From REEP01 sp964517265 (lineage in GTDB: Bacteria > Pseudomonadota > Alphaproteobacteria > Rhodospirillales > Defluviicoccaceae), in NCBI GenBank assembly GCA_964517265.1, contig CAZFBS010000002.1, positions 176,720 to 240,719 on the forward strand: a stretch of 64,000 bases of DNA. The letters are read 5' to 3'. Below are positions 35,312 through 43,847 of this stretch, in pieces (positions within the stretch are counted from its first letter, which is position 1; every line of letters begins with the position of its first letter). A model generated the notes under the pieces. That model was not told where the DNA came from and ran no database searches. It saw only the letters and a program-made list of their open reading frames with translations. Position numbers and translations under genes: made by a program.

Positions 35312-36316
35312 ATGATTCGCACTGTTCTTGTGGTGCTGCTCCTGCTCCCGATGACCGCGTGCGGGTGGGCCGAGTGGCCACCGTCTGGTCGAGGACAGCC
35401 AACGGTTGCACGGCCGGCGGAGCCGAAGCCGGCTCCGACCAAAGAGGCTCTGCGGCCGCCGGTTGCCGAACCAGCCTCAGTTCCTGCTATTCCCCCGGAG
35501 TCCGTGCAAACTGCGGCGTTGCCGCCGGTTGCACGTCCACCCGGCACAACAGCGCGTGACGTGGCGGGGGGAACGCGTGTTCAGCCTGGCAATGAGCACG
35601 TTATTCGCCAAGGCGAGACGCTTTACAGTGTCGCCCAGGCGTATGATGTGGATCTTTATGCGCTGGCGAGTGCCAATGGCTTAGTCGCGCCTTACCAGCT
35701 TCGGGAAGGACAAATCTTGACCATCCCGTCGAAACAAGCATCGCGCCCCGTGCAAGAAGCACGTGCCCCGGTCGCTCCAACGCCACCAAAGCCGCAGCAA
35801 CAATCCCAGCCCCAGCCCCAACGACAGCAGCAGGCTTTGGTGCAGAAGCCGAAGGCACCGCCGCCGAGTGCTCCCAACGCTCCTGTAGAAGAGTCGGCAG
35901 CTCCGATTCCGTCGCCGCCGCCCATTTCGGGTGACGGGTTTATCTGGCCCGTCGATGGTAAGATTATTTCGGCCTTCGGCGCAAAGGAACAAGGCAATCA
36001 GAACGACGGGATCAATATTTCCGCTCCACGAGGCACGCCGGTTCGGGCTACCGAAAACGGTGTCGTCGCATATGCCGGCAATGAGCTGCGAGGATTTGGC
36101 AACCTTGTTTTGATCCGTCACTCAGACGGCTGGATAACTGCTTATGCGCACAACGACCGGCTTCTTGTGCAGCGCGGACAAATTGTGCGCAAAGGCCAGA
36201 ATATCGCGACAGTCGGAAGCTCGGGCGGTGTTAGCGAACCGCAGCTTCATTTCCAAATGCGTCAAGGAAAGAACGCGATCGATCCGACTAAGCATCTGCG
36301 TGCCGGGAGTGCATAG
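35312..36316 (+). CDS. nlpD: NlpD-like lipoprotein with LysM and degenerate LytM (M23) domains
   Basis: 334 residues from ATG 35312. The signal MIRTVLVVLLLLPMTAC ends in a lipobox, so it is a lipoprotein. A Pro/Ala linker precedes a LysM domain (about 95-140, HVIRQGETLYSVAQAYDVDL), a Gln/Pro-rich linker, and a LytM domain (about 210-330). The zinc ligands of active M23 enzymes are missing: the HxxxD position reads NDGIN and the HLH position reads PQLHF. NlpD and EnvC of E. coli are likewise inactive and serve as activators of cell-wall amidases at division. The gene follows surE-pcm as in E. coli, but no rpoS follows. Confidence 0.92.
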   Translation: MIRTVLVVLLLLPMTACGWAEWPPSGRGQPTVARPAEPKPAPTKEALRPPVAEPASVPAIPPESVQTAALPPVARPPGTTARDVAGGTRVQPGNEHVIRQGETLYSVAQAYDVDLYALASANGLVAPYQLREGQILTIPSKQASRPVQEARAPVAPTPPKPQQQSQPQPQRQQQALVQKPKAPPPSAPNAPVEESAAPIPSPPPISGDGFIWPVDGKIISAFGAKEQGNQNDGINISAPRGTPVRATENGVVAYAGNELRGFGNLVLIRHSDGWITAYAHNDRLLVQRGQIVRKGQNIATVGSSGGVSEPQLHFQMRQGKNAIDPTKHLRAGSA

Positions 36317-36361
36317 AATTTGAAGAGGGCTTGTCGGCCTTTGGTGATCAGTCACCGCTGA

Positions 36362-37222
36362 TCAGGGACTGAAGGCCGACCGATCGAGTCGCTGGCCAAG
36401 TCGACCGGCAAGATCTTGGATAAACTGCCAAGCCACCCGGCCGGATCGGGCACCGCGCGAGAGGGACCATGCGAGTGCGTCGGAGCGCAGTCGGTCCGGC
36501 GGATAGTCAAGCTGGAAATGGGACGCATAACCGGCAACGATTTCAAGATAGGTTGCCTGATCGCAGGCATGAAAGCCGAGCCATAGGCCGAATCGGTCCG
36601 ACAGCGATACCTGCTCTTCTACTTCCTCAGAGGGAATGACAGCTGTCGAACGCTCATTCTCGATCATTTCCCGAGGCATCAGGTGACGCCGGTTTGACGT
36701 GGCGTAAACCACGACATTGTCCGGACGATCCTCAACGCCCCCTTCCAGAGCGACTTTCAAGGACCGATAAGACGCATCATGTCCATGAAACGACAGATCG
36801 TCACAGAAAAGTATGCACCGTTGATCGGCGGCCCGGAGCATGGTCAGTAACTGTGAGATGGTCGCGATGTCATCGCGGTGGATTTCGATTAAGACCAGCG
36901 CGCCAAGCTCTTCCTGGTTGGCCTTGGCGTGAACAGCCTTAACCAGGGTACTCTTTCCGGTGCCACGGGCTCCCCACAGCAGTGCATTGTTTGCCGGCAG
37001 ACCCCGCGCAAATCGCCGCGTATTCTCAAGAAGCGTATTTGCTTGGCGATCGATACCCTTGAGCAAACGCAGGTCGATGGCGCCCAAATGTTTCACCGGC
37101 CGCAGTGTCTGGCTTTCCGGGCTCCAGACGTAAGCAGGAGCCGTATGCAGGAAACCCGACGGCGGGGGCTTTTGCGTCAGCCGCTCAAGCGCGACAGCAA
37201 TGCGCTTTAACACAACAACCAC
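36362..37222 (-). CDS. DUF815-family AAA-type ATPase
   Basis: 286 residues. Walker A is ALLWGARGTGKSTLVKAVH and Walker B is RCILFCDDLSFHGHD; VVVYATSNRRHLMPREM is sensor-1-like and the segment AWQFIQDL is near the end. The family is widespread in alphaproteobacteria, often near the nlpD-like gene, and has no settled function. It converges on nlpD with a 45-base gap and starts 25 bases after the stop of the GGDEF-EAL gene on the same strand, so the two may be co-transcribed. Confidence 0.9.
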   Translation of the reverse strand: MVVVLKRIAVALERLTQKPPPSGFLHTAPAYVWSPESQTLRPVKHLGAIDLRLLKGIDRQANTLLENTRRFARGLPANNALLWGARGTGKSTLVKAVHAKANQEELGALVLIEIHRDDIATISQLLTMLRAADQRCILFCDDLSFHGHDASYRSLKVALEGGVEDRPDNVVVYATSNRRHLMPREMIENERSTAVIPSEEVEEQVSLSDRFGLWLGFHACDQATYLEIVAGYASHFQLDYPPDRLRSDALAWSLSRGARSGRVAWQFIQDLAGRLGQRLDRSAFSP

Positions 37223-37247
37223 ACGTTCTCGTTCAAATCCTGGAACA

Positions 37248-39797
37248 TCATGAGCGCAAGCTTTCTCTCTCCAGCGCTTCGCCCGGTGTCGGCACTCTCA
37301 CATCAAGCCATCGTTCAAATGCGCCCGCGGAAAGAGGCCGGCTGAAATAGAAACCTTGGCCGAGGTGGCATCCGCGTGACTGTAGAAAATTGAACTGATC
37401 TTCCCGTTCGATACCCTCGCCGACGACCTGCAGCTGCAGGTGTTCAGCCATCGCGATGATGGCCTCGACGACCGTAGCATCTCCCTCTTCATGTGGAACT
37501 TCTTTTACGAAGGACTTGTCAATTTTCAAGGTATCGACCGGAAATTGCTGAAGATAGCGCAAGCTTGAGTAACCGGTGCCAAAATCATCAAGAGATAACC
37601 GCACCGAACGAGATGAAAGGTCACGCAGATTCGCCCGTGTCTGCGGAAGTTCGTCCATCAACAGTCCTTCCGTTATCTCAAGCTCCAGGAGATGCGGGGG
37701 GATATTGTATCGCCGCAAAATGTCGGACAGCGTTTCAACAAGGTTGGTCCCGCGGAACTGACGCGTTGAAATATTAACAGAGACGCGCAAGGGGGGCATA
37801 CCGTTCTTCCGCCACGCTGCAAGCTGAGCACAAGCGGTTTCCAAGACCCAGAGGCCGATAGGCACGATCAAGCCGGTGTCTTCGGCGAGCGGAATAAAGC
37901 GATCCGGCTCAACATTGCCCAGAACCGAGTTCGACCACCGCAACAACGCCTCGGCACCAATGACCGTACCATGACGCAAATCAACGATCGGCTGGTAATG
38001 TAGCTCGAACTCGTTGCGGTCGAGGGCGTGAAGCAGATGGCTTTCGATGCGCATACGCTCAACCGCTCTGCGGTTCAGCTCAGCAGTAAAGAAATTGAAT
38101 GTATTCCGCCCCCGTTCTTTCGCCCGGTACATCGCAGCATCTGCATTTTGCATCAGAATATGTGGGTCTTTACCATCATCGGGCGACACGGTCACGCCGA
38201 TACTGGCACTGATGAACGCTTCTTCACGACCGAGAGGAAAGGGGAACGAAAACGTATCCAGTATCTTCTGGATAACAGGCTCTGCATGCGTCGCAGAGGC
38301 AAGATTTGGCAGAATGACGGTGAATTCGTCGCCCCCCAATCTCGCCACGGTGTCCTCGGCACGAACACACTTCCTCAGACGATCTGCGGCTGCCTTCAGC
38401 AACTGATCGCCTGTGGCATGACCGAGGGTGTCATTGATTTTCTTGAAGTGATCCAGATCAATGAAAAGCACGCCAACCTTGTGACGATGCCGCTGCGCAC
38501 TGATTACGGCACTTCGCAGCCGGTCCAGCGCCAATACGCGGTTCGGCAAACCCGTCACCTCATCGAAATTGGCCTGACGGTGCAGCCTCTCTTCGTACTC
38601 TTTGCGCAGGGTGATGTCGGCTACCGTTGACTGGGTGGCGATTTCTCCCTGCCACACCACTTGTTGCACGTGTGTCCCGGCCCACAACAAGGCGCCATCC
38701 TTGCGTATTCCTTGAAACTCGTAATCGGCTGGCGCTGCTTCACCTTTGAGACGCGCTTCCCGAAATTGCCGAATCCGCTCGAGTTCAGTCGGTGCATAAA
38801 GGCGATCCAGACTTCCAAGTGCGAGGATATCTTCGCCGGAGGTATAACCAAAGATCGCGGCATAAGTCCTGTTAGCGAATAGCGGCTTGCCGTTGCGGGC
38901 GATAACGATGCCAAGAACAGAACTTTCGATAAGATTCCGAAAGCGCTGTTCACTCTCCTGGAGGTTCCGCTCGCCGAGCTTTCGCTCGGTGATATCAAGC
39001 GAAACCGTCACCACTTGATCGACGGTGCTGCCTTCGGTTCGTAGCGGCGCCTTGGTTGTCAGCAGCACCCGCTCCGCACCTTCCGCATCGACCAGAATTT
39101 CCTCGATGTCTTCCATTGTCTGACCACTGGCAGCGACCAGCTCGTCAAGCTGCTGGTGCCTTGCCACATAATCAGCGCCGAAGATTTCCTTCGAAAAGGG
39201 ACCTTCCACCATTTTACCGCGAAGATCGAAGAAGCGTTGGTGCTGCTCATTCAGCAATGTCACCATTTTGCGTGTATCGCATGCCCGTATCAGGGCCGGC
39301 ACTGTATCAACAATGCGTCTCAGTTGTTGCTCACGGCGCTGAATCTCGACCGCGTGCTGTCGAAGCGCAATCGCCAATTCTTTTTGCAATGAGTCCGCGT
39401 GGGATTGAATCGCCTTTCGCTGCTCGCGGATCGTAAGAAGGTTGCGGGCGCGTATGCAAAACTCTCGCGCGTCCACGGGACTAAGAAGAAAGTCCGTCGC
39501 ACCGGTATCAAGGGCACGATAACGAAACTCACGGTCCTCGTACGCCGTTACAACAATAATGGGTACGTCGCATGTCTGGGGTTGCCTGCGGCAGTGAAGA
39601 ATGAACTCTTCTCCACTCATCTGTGGCATCACGTAATCCGTGACAACCAGATCAGGCGGTGCCTTCTTGAAGTGTTCCAGGGCCACTTCGGCACTGTCAA
39701 AGGTCTTCACTTCGACGTCCGATCCGAGGCGTTCCGCGAATCTCCGCAAAATCTTGAGATTGGTCGCCCTATCATCGACGATGACAACGACCGGCAT
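37248..39797 (-). CDS. REC-PAS-PAS-GGDEF-EAL c-di-GMP signalling protein
   Basis: 849 residues, soluble. A receiver (1-120; acidic pair in VVIVDDR, acceptor Asp54 in VVTDYVMPQMSGEEF), a coiled linker, PAS domains (about 165-275 and 285-405), then GGDEF (about 415-575) with an intact RLGGDEFTVI. An inhibitory I-site, RAED, lies five residues upstream. An EAL domain (about 590-840) has GAEALLRW, LEITEGLLM, LDDFGTGYSSL and KIDKSFV, so both domains could be active. It would adjust c-di-GMP on phosphorylation by an unknown kinase. It is divergent from the DSF synthase gene rpfF, a pairing that recalls RpfR-RpfF in Burkholderia, although RpfR lacks a receiver. Confidence 0.94.
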   Translation of the reverse strand: MPVVVIVDDRATNLKILRRFAERLGSDVEVKTFDSAEVALEHFKKAPPDLVVTDYVMPQMSGEEFILHCRRQPQTCDVPIIVVTAYEDREFRYRALDTGATDFLLSPVDAREFCIRARNLLTIREQRKAIQSHADSLQKELAIALRQHAVEIQRREQQLRRIVDTVPALIRACDTRKMVTLLNEQHQRFFDLRGKMVEGPFSKEIFGADYVARHQQLDELVAASGQTMEDIEEILVDAEGAERVLLTTKAPLRTEGSTVDQVVTVSLDITERKLGERNLQESEQRFRNLIESSVLGIVIARNGKPLFANRTYAAIFGYTSGEDILALGSLDRLYAPTELERIRQFREARLKGEAAPADYEFQGIRKDGALLWAGTHVQQVVWQGEIATQSTVADITLRKEYEERLHRQANFDEVTGLPNRVLALDRLRSAVISAQRHRHKVGVLFIDLDHFKKINDTLGHATGDQLLKAAADRLRKCVRAEDTVARLGGDEFTVILPNLASATHAEPVIQKILDTFSFPFPLGREEAFISASIGVTVSPDDGKDPHILMQNADAAMYRAKERGRNTFNFFTAELNRRAVERMRIESHLLHALDRNEFELHYQPIVDLRHGTVIGAEALLRWSNSVLGNVEPDRFIPLAEDTGLIVPIGLWVLETACAQLAAWRKNGMPPLRVSVNISTRQFRGTNLVETLSDILRRYNIPPHLLELEITEGLLMDELPQTRANLRDLSSRSVRLSLDDFGTGYSSLRYLQQFPVDTLKIDKSFVKEVPHEEGDATVVEAIIAMAEHLQLQVVGEGIEREDQFNFLQSRGCHLGQGFYFSRPLSAGAFERWLDVRVPTPGEALERESLRS

Positions 39798-40231
39798 AGC
39801 AAACTCCGCAATTAACTGTCTAATGCCGACACTCGCCGCACAGAATGAGAATTGATCCGTCGGTTCTTCCGTCGGTCTTGATCTCGAATCGCCTTACGCA
39901 CGACGAAGATCATGGCGGATATCCGTTTAGAAAGCATGTTCGAGTCAAAAACCCTCCCGAGGTTTGACGCTCCGCGCTCCTCGACCCGCTGCGTGTGATG
40001 ATGTGCATGTGTCGGTAGTCTTACATCCTTATCGCCTCCCTGCCAGCCCCTAGAACATCAGAGTGATTCGGCCCCAGCTTTCTCTCGGGTGGGTAGTAGG
40101 GCGAAAATTGCCTCCTCAAACTCACGGATTAAGCCTGTTAGTGGCAGGATATACCCCATTTGGGTATAGTCGGATCAGGCGATGGTGTAACAAACATATA
40201 TTTTCAAAACCGCAAAAAATGGAGCTAGATC
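39798..40231 (+). other. Divergent regulatory region between the GGDEF-EAL gene and rpfF
   Basis: 434 bases with no supported gene. The right end holds the rpfF promoter candidate: a 19-base palindrome, with TATAGT (40165-40170) as a possible -10 box at its edge, and GGAG seven bases before the rpfF ATG. The left part would carry the promoter of the REC-GGDEF-EAL gene; none could be picked out. Confidence 0.5.
40150..40168 (+). promoter_or_regulatory. 19-base palindrome in the rpfF promoter region
   Basis: TATACCC (40150-40156) and GGGTATA (40162-40168) are perfect inverted repeats around CATTT. The palindrome ends 63 bases before the rpfF start. The core ACCCCATTTGGGT (40153-40165) matches the site upstream of the tolC-like gene at 12 of 13 bases. 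It overlaps the best -10 candidate, so a regulator bound here would be expected to affect initiation. Confidence 0.5.
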
Positions 40232-41251
40232 ATGCAGGACCTCAAACTCGCAACTGCCGCCCCCATTCTTCAGGCGCACGTCGACAACATGACTGCGGAG
40301 GCTTGGCCTTTGCGGCTCACCACACCACGCCAGAACGCTGAGGGATCAACAGGTGGGCGGGACACAACCGAGTGGGGCCGCCGGTCGCCGAACTGGGCAG
40401 CGTTTGCGGCAACCCTTTCCCAGCTCGAACTCGGTTATGACGAGAGCAAACGCATTCTTTGGCAGTATATGCTTCCCACCGAGCGTCCCAGCTTTACCCG
40501 GCAGTTGATCTCAGACATGAGCGCGACCCTCGATTTTGTCGAGAGCATCTGGTGTGACCGCGGCGAGGCACACAAGCCGGTATCCTTTCTCGTTCTGGCT
40601 TCCCAGTTGCCTGGAATCTTCAATCTAGGCGGCGACTTGGCTTTGTTCCTACGTCTGATCGCGACACAGGACCGCGACGTGTTGACGCGTTATGCGCATG
40701 CCTGTGTCGACGGGCAGCATCGCATTTCTGTGAATTTGAACCTCCCAATATGCACGATTGCTCTGGTCCAGGGTGATGCTCTTGGTGGCGGGTTTGAGGC
40801 CGCGCTTGCCCATAACGTCATCATCGCCGAGAGATCCGTCAAATTCGGTTTGCCGGAAGTTCTATTTAATCTTTTCCCGGGCATGGGCGCCTATTCGTTT
40901 TTGTCTCGCCGTCTTGATCCTGCGCGCGCTGAAAGAATGATCTTGAGCGGTCGGCTTTATACTGCTGAAGAATTGTATGAGATGGGAGTGATCGATGTTT
41001 TGGCCGAACCAGGTCATGGCGTCGAAGCGGTTCACCAGTTCGTCAACAGGTACGAACGGACAAACCGGACCCACCAGGCTGTTGCCAAAGCGCGGCAAAT
41101 CATCAACCCGGTAACCCGCGACGAACTGATCAAGATCACCGACCTGTGGGTCGATACGGCGCTTTCTCTGAGCGCGGCAGACCTTCGCAAAATGCAGCAT
41201 CTTGCCAAGGCACAGAACCGCCGGTGGGCAAAACTGAGCGAGACGATTTAG
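40232..41251 (+). CDS. rpfF: RpfF-type crotonase, diffusible signal factor (DSF) synthase
   Basis: 339 residues; GGAG lies seven bases before the ATG. A crotonase domain covers about residues 110-330. LASQLPGIFNLGGDLALFLRLI and VQGDALGGGFEAALAHNVIIAERSVKFGLPEVLFNLFPGMGAYSF are the RpfF hallmarks (positions about 122-142 and 179-223). Glu189 and Glu209, 20 residues apart, match the two catalytic Glu of Xanthomonas RpfF, which dehydrates 3-hydroxyacyl-ACP and then hydrolyses the thioester to release a cis-2-unsaturated fatty acid. An N-terminal extension of about 80 residues (STGGRDTTEWGRRSPN) is of unknown role. Sensor candidate: the RpfC-like kinase at 13996-16569. Confidence 0.9.
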   Translation: MQDLKLATAAPILQAHVDNMTAEAWPLRLTTPRQNAEGSTGGRDTTEWGRRSPNWAAFAATLSQLELGYDESKRILWQYMLPTERPSFTRQLISDMSATLDFVESIWCDRGEAHKPVSFLVLASQLPGIFNLGGDLALFLRLIATQDRDVLTRYAHACVDGQHRISVNLNLPICTIALVQGDALGGGFEAALAHNVIIAERSVKFGLPEVLFNLFPGMGAYSFLSRRLDPARAERMILSGRLYTAEELYEMGVIDVLAEPGHGVEAVHQFVNRYERTNRTHQAVAKARQIINPVTRDELIKITDLWVDTALSLSAADLRKMQHLAKAQNRRWAKLSETI

Positions 41252-41655
41252 CTGCGCCTGTGCTTCCCCGCAGATTGGCGGGCACTGCTGAAGCCTAATG
41301 ATGCTGAAGCCGGAGAGCAAAAGAATGTGATGCTACCCCATCCAGCGCCCTCGTGCATGCGATCGCCCTGAGCGAACCGCACTCATCGATTCGGCAAGAA
41401 AATGATGAGTGACCGTCGGGGCCATCCGCGGCGTGAAGCAAACGTAACGGATGCCTTTGCGGTTTGCCCTTGGACGGCCAGCCAGTACGCGCATCGTCCT
41501 CCGAGGTGCGTGCATGGTCGAGCAGCACGTGATTGAACCTGTTTGGGGTAATATCGTGCTTCAAATGTGCTGATGCCATGATTAAGATGCGAAACGTAAT
41601 GGGTCGCCGGCGATGAACGTCCAGAGGCCATGGACGAACGGTTGTCGCGACGGAC
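41252..41655 (+). other. Spacer between rpfF and the FadL-type gene
   Basis: 404 bases. Short open frames occur on the minus strand (for example 41333-41515) but show no family motif or ribosome-binding site. No terminator for rpfF was recognised. Confidence 0.45.
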
Positions 41656-43128
41656 ATGGGGGATTCCATACGAATGCGGCTCGATATCCGGCGCCGGTCG
41701 GCGGCGCACGAAGCTGGACAGACATTAGTACAAGTTAAAGCACCCAAGGCAGAAGGGATTCTGATAAGGCGAAACCTGCTACCCGCTGCCGCGCTATTCT
41801 CCCCTCTCGTCCTCGCGGGTGTCTTCGCGTTCGTGCCGCAGGGCGGTCCCGCATTGGCATCGGGATTCGCGCTTCGCGAGCAAAGCGCCAGCAGCCTGGG
41901 TAACGCCTTTGCCGGGGCTTCGGCGGCTGCCGAAGACATCAGCCATATGTATTTCAACCCAGCGAGCCTTGCCCGCCATTCGGGTCATCAAGTTCTGGCG
42001 ATCGGGTCGTATCTCACTCCAAGGGTTTCGTATGAGGGGGTTGAGGCTCAAACCGCGCTTGGTACGCCGATCGCGGGAGGGAGCGGCGGAAGCGACGCCG
42101 CGCATGATGTTTTTGTTCCTGCAACTTACGCACTGTGGGATCTTCATCCTGACTGGAAGGTTGGAATTGGTCTGAACGTGCCGTTCGGGCTAGAGACGCG
42201 TTATCAAGACACATGGGCAGGACGCTATCACGCGATCCGGTCTCGGGTCCGCACGATCACCGCAACCCCGACAGTCTCCTGGCGCATAACAGACAAGGTC
42301 GCAGTGGGAGCCGGGCTGCAATTCCAATATGCCGATGCCAATCTCACTAACGCCATCGACTTTGGCACACTTGGCGCGATTGCTGGTATTCCTGGCGCTC
42401 TACCGGGACAGCAAGACGGCTATGCCGATCTTGAGGCCACAGATGTCGGATTCGGTTACACGCTGGGTGTTCTTTTTGAGCCGGTGCCCGGAACACGGCT
42501 TGGTGTCGGCTATCGCTCAAAAGTGAGCCATGACTTCAGTGGCGATGGGCGATTCGACCTCGATCGTTCGGGCATCGGTGTCACTTTGGAATCGGCAACA
42601 GGGGCTTTCCGGAATACCGGCATCGATGTTGATTTGAAAACGCCAGAATCCCTGTCCATCGGAATCTATCAGGATATCAACAAAAAGTGGGCGGTGATGG
42701 GGGAGTTGGCTTGGACCCGATGGAGCCGGTTCAAGGAGTTAAGGATACAATTTGATAACCCGGCTCAGCCCGATAGCGTCACAACGGAGGAATGGCGCAA
42801 CACCATGTTTGCGGCTGGCGGAGTAACCTTCCGACCCAACCCGAAGTGGGCGCTGCGGGCGGGCGTGGCCTTCGACCAAAGTCCTGTTCCCGACCGCACT
42901 CGAACGCCGCGGATTCCGGATAACGATCGTGTGTGGCTGTCCTTCGGCGTGGGGTACATGCCGAGCGCAAACGTGGAGTTGAGTTTCGGCTATACGCATA
43001 TCTTTGTCAGTGATGCAGAATCACAACTCCAATCAACGGCCCCAGGAAATCGCTCTCGCGGTGACTTCTCAGGTACCTCCAACACTTCAATCGACCTTTT
43101 GTCCGCCCAACTGCTCTGGCGGTTTTAA
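41656..43128 (+). CDS. FadL/OmpP1-family outer-membrane long-chain fatty-acid channel
   Basis: 490 residues from the first ATG; ATG 41674 is equally possible. A late signal sequence (about residues 38-68, LLPAAALFSPLVLAGVFAFVP, cut after ALA) means the true start may lie further in. Mature SGFALREQSASSLGNAFAGASA is the plug-forming N-terminus of FadL proteins, with NPASLAR following. The rest is a 14-strand barrel ending in Phe (LLSAQLLWRF). It would admit hydrophobic molecules such as fatty acids. It lies downstream of rpfF on the same strand; a link to the fatty-acid signal is possible but unproven. Confidence 0.9.
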   Translation: MGDSIRMRLDIRRRSAAHEAGQTLVQVKAPKAEGILIRRNLLPAAALFSPLVLAGVFAFVPQGGPALASGFALREQSASSLGNAFAGASAAAEDISHMYFNPASLARHSGHQVLAIGSYLTPRVSYEGVEAQTALGTPIAGGSGGSDAAHDVFVPATYALWDLHPDWKVGIGLNVPFGLETRYQDTWAGRYHAIRSRVRTITATPTVSWRITDKVAVGAGLQFQYADANLTNAIDFGTLGAIAGIPGALPGQQDGYADLEATDVGFGYTLGVLFEPVPGTRLGVGYRSKVSHDFSGDGRFDLDRSGIGVTLESATGAFRNTGIDVDLKTPESLSIGIYQDINKKWAVMGELAWTRWSRFKELRIQFDNPAQPDSVTTEEWRNTMFAAGGVTFRPNPKWALRAGVAFDQSPVPDRTRTPRIPDNDRVWLSFGVGYMPSANVELSFGYTHIFVSDAESQLQSTAPGNRSRGDFSGTSNTSIDLLSAQLLWRF

Positions 43129-43196
43129 CGCGGTTCGTCGGACGTGGAGCAACCGGCCCTCTCCTACCGCCGCGCATAAGCGGTGACCTGTTAGAA

Positions 43197-43234
43197 GACG
43201 GGATGGCCGTTGTCTATCGTTCGACCATCCCGTC
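43197..43234 (+). repeat. Inverted repeat after the FadL-type gene
   Basis: GACGGGATGG (43197-43206) and CCATCCCGTC (43225-43234) are perfect 10-base inverted copies separated by 18 bases. A strong RNA hairpin could form 68 bases after the stop of the porin gene, but no T-run follows. It sits at the edge of the transposase remnant, so it could also be a relic of the insertion. Confidence 0.5.
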
Positions 43235-43676
43235 AGCCGTCGGGGCTTCAGGACCGGCGGTTCGGGTGGGCCTACATCTTCGGCGCGGCGCGTTCTGACG
43301 GCGAGAACGCTTTCGCTTTCGTCCTGCCGGAGGCGAACGCGAAGGCGATGCTGGTCTTTTTCGACGCCTTCTCGGCCACACGCGGCGCTGGCGCGCACGA
43401 CGGAATGGTCCTCGCTCGCGCAGGCTGGCATGACGTGAAAACGCTCAAGATTTCCGCCACAACCTGACTGTCGTCTCGCCGCCCTATTCGCCGTAGTTCA
43501 ACCCAATGGAGCGCATCTGGCTCTGGCTGCGCGAACGCTTCCTCAGCCTGCGCACCTTTCCCGGTTCTGCTGATATCCGCGACGCCTCTTGCGACGAATG
43601 GAACGCCCTCGCCGGCGACGCCAACCGAATTCCGGCCGGCTGCCTGCAGACCTGGATCAAAAAAGTCATTCCTTAG
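43210..43676 (+). pseudogene. Remnant of an IS630-family transposase
   Basis: The C-terminal half of a DDE transposase, decayed. One frame (to about 43467) reads DRRFGWAYIFGAARSDGENAFAFVLPEANAKAMLVFF, then AHDGMVLARAGWHDVKTL. After a one-base frame change near 43455, another frame reads NLTVVSPPYSP, a TAG at 43494-43496 where family members have Glu or Gln, then FNPMERIWLWLRERFLS, the conserved C-terminal motif with the last catalytic Glu. The N-terminal half and clear terminal repeats are absent. The element is old and cannot transpose. Confidence 0.8.
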
Positions 43677-43847
43677 CCGCGGCGGTATCGGCCACGCCAA
43701 TCGCTGCTGGGCAATGCGTCGTCCATGTCTGCTCCCAAGACTATTCTTATATAGCTCCAAAGACTTTCTCATATGGGAGAAAAACGTGATGCAGTTGAAA
43801 CACTCTCGTCGAGCCACCGGTAGCGGTGGCTTGGGATTGGTGGACTG

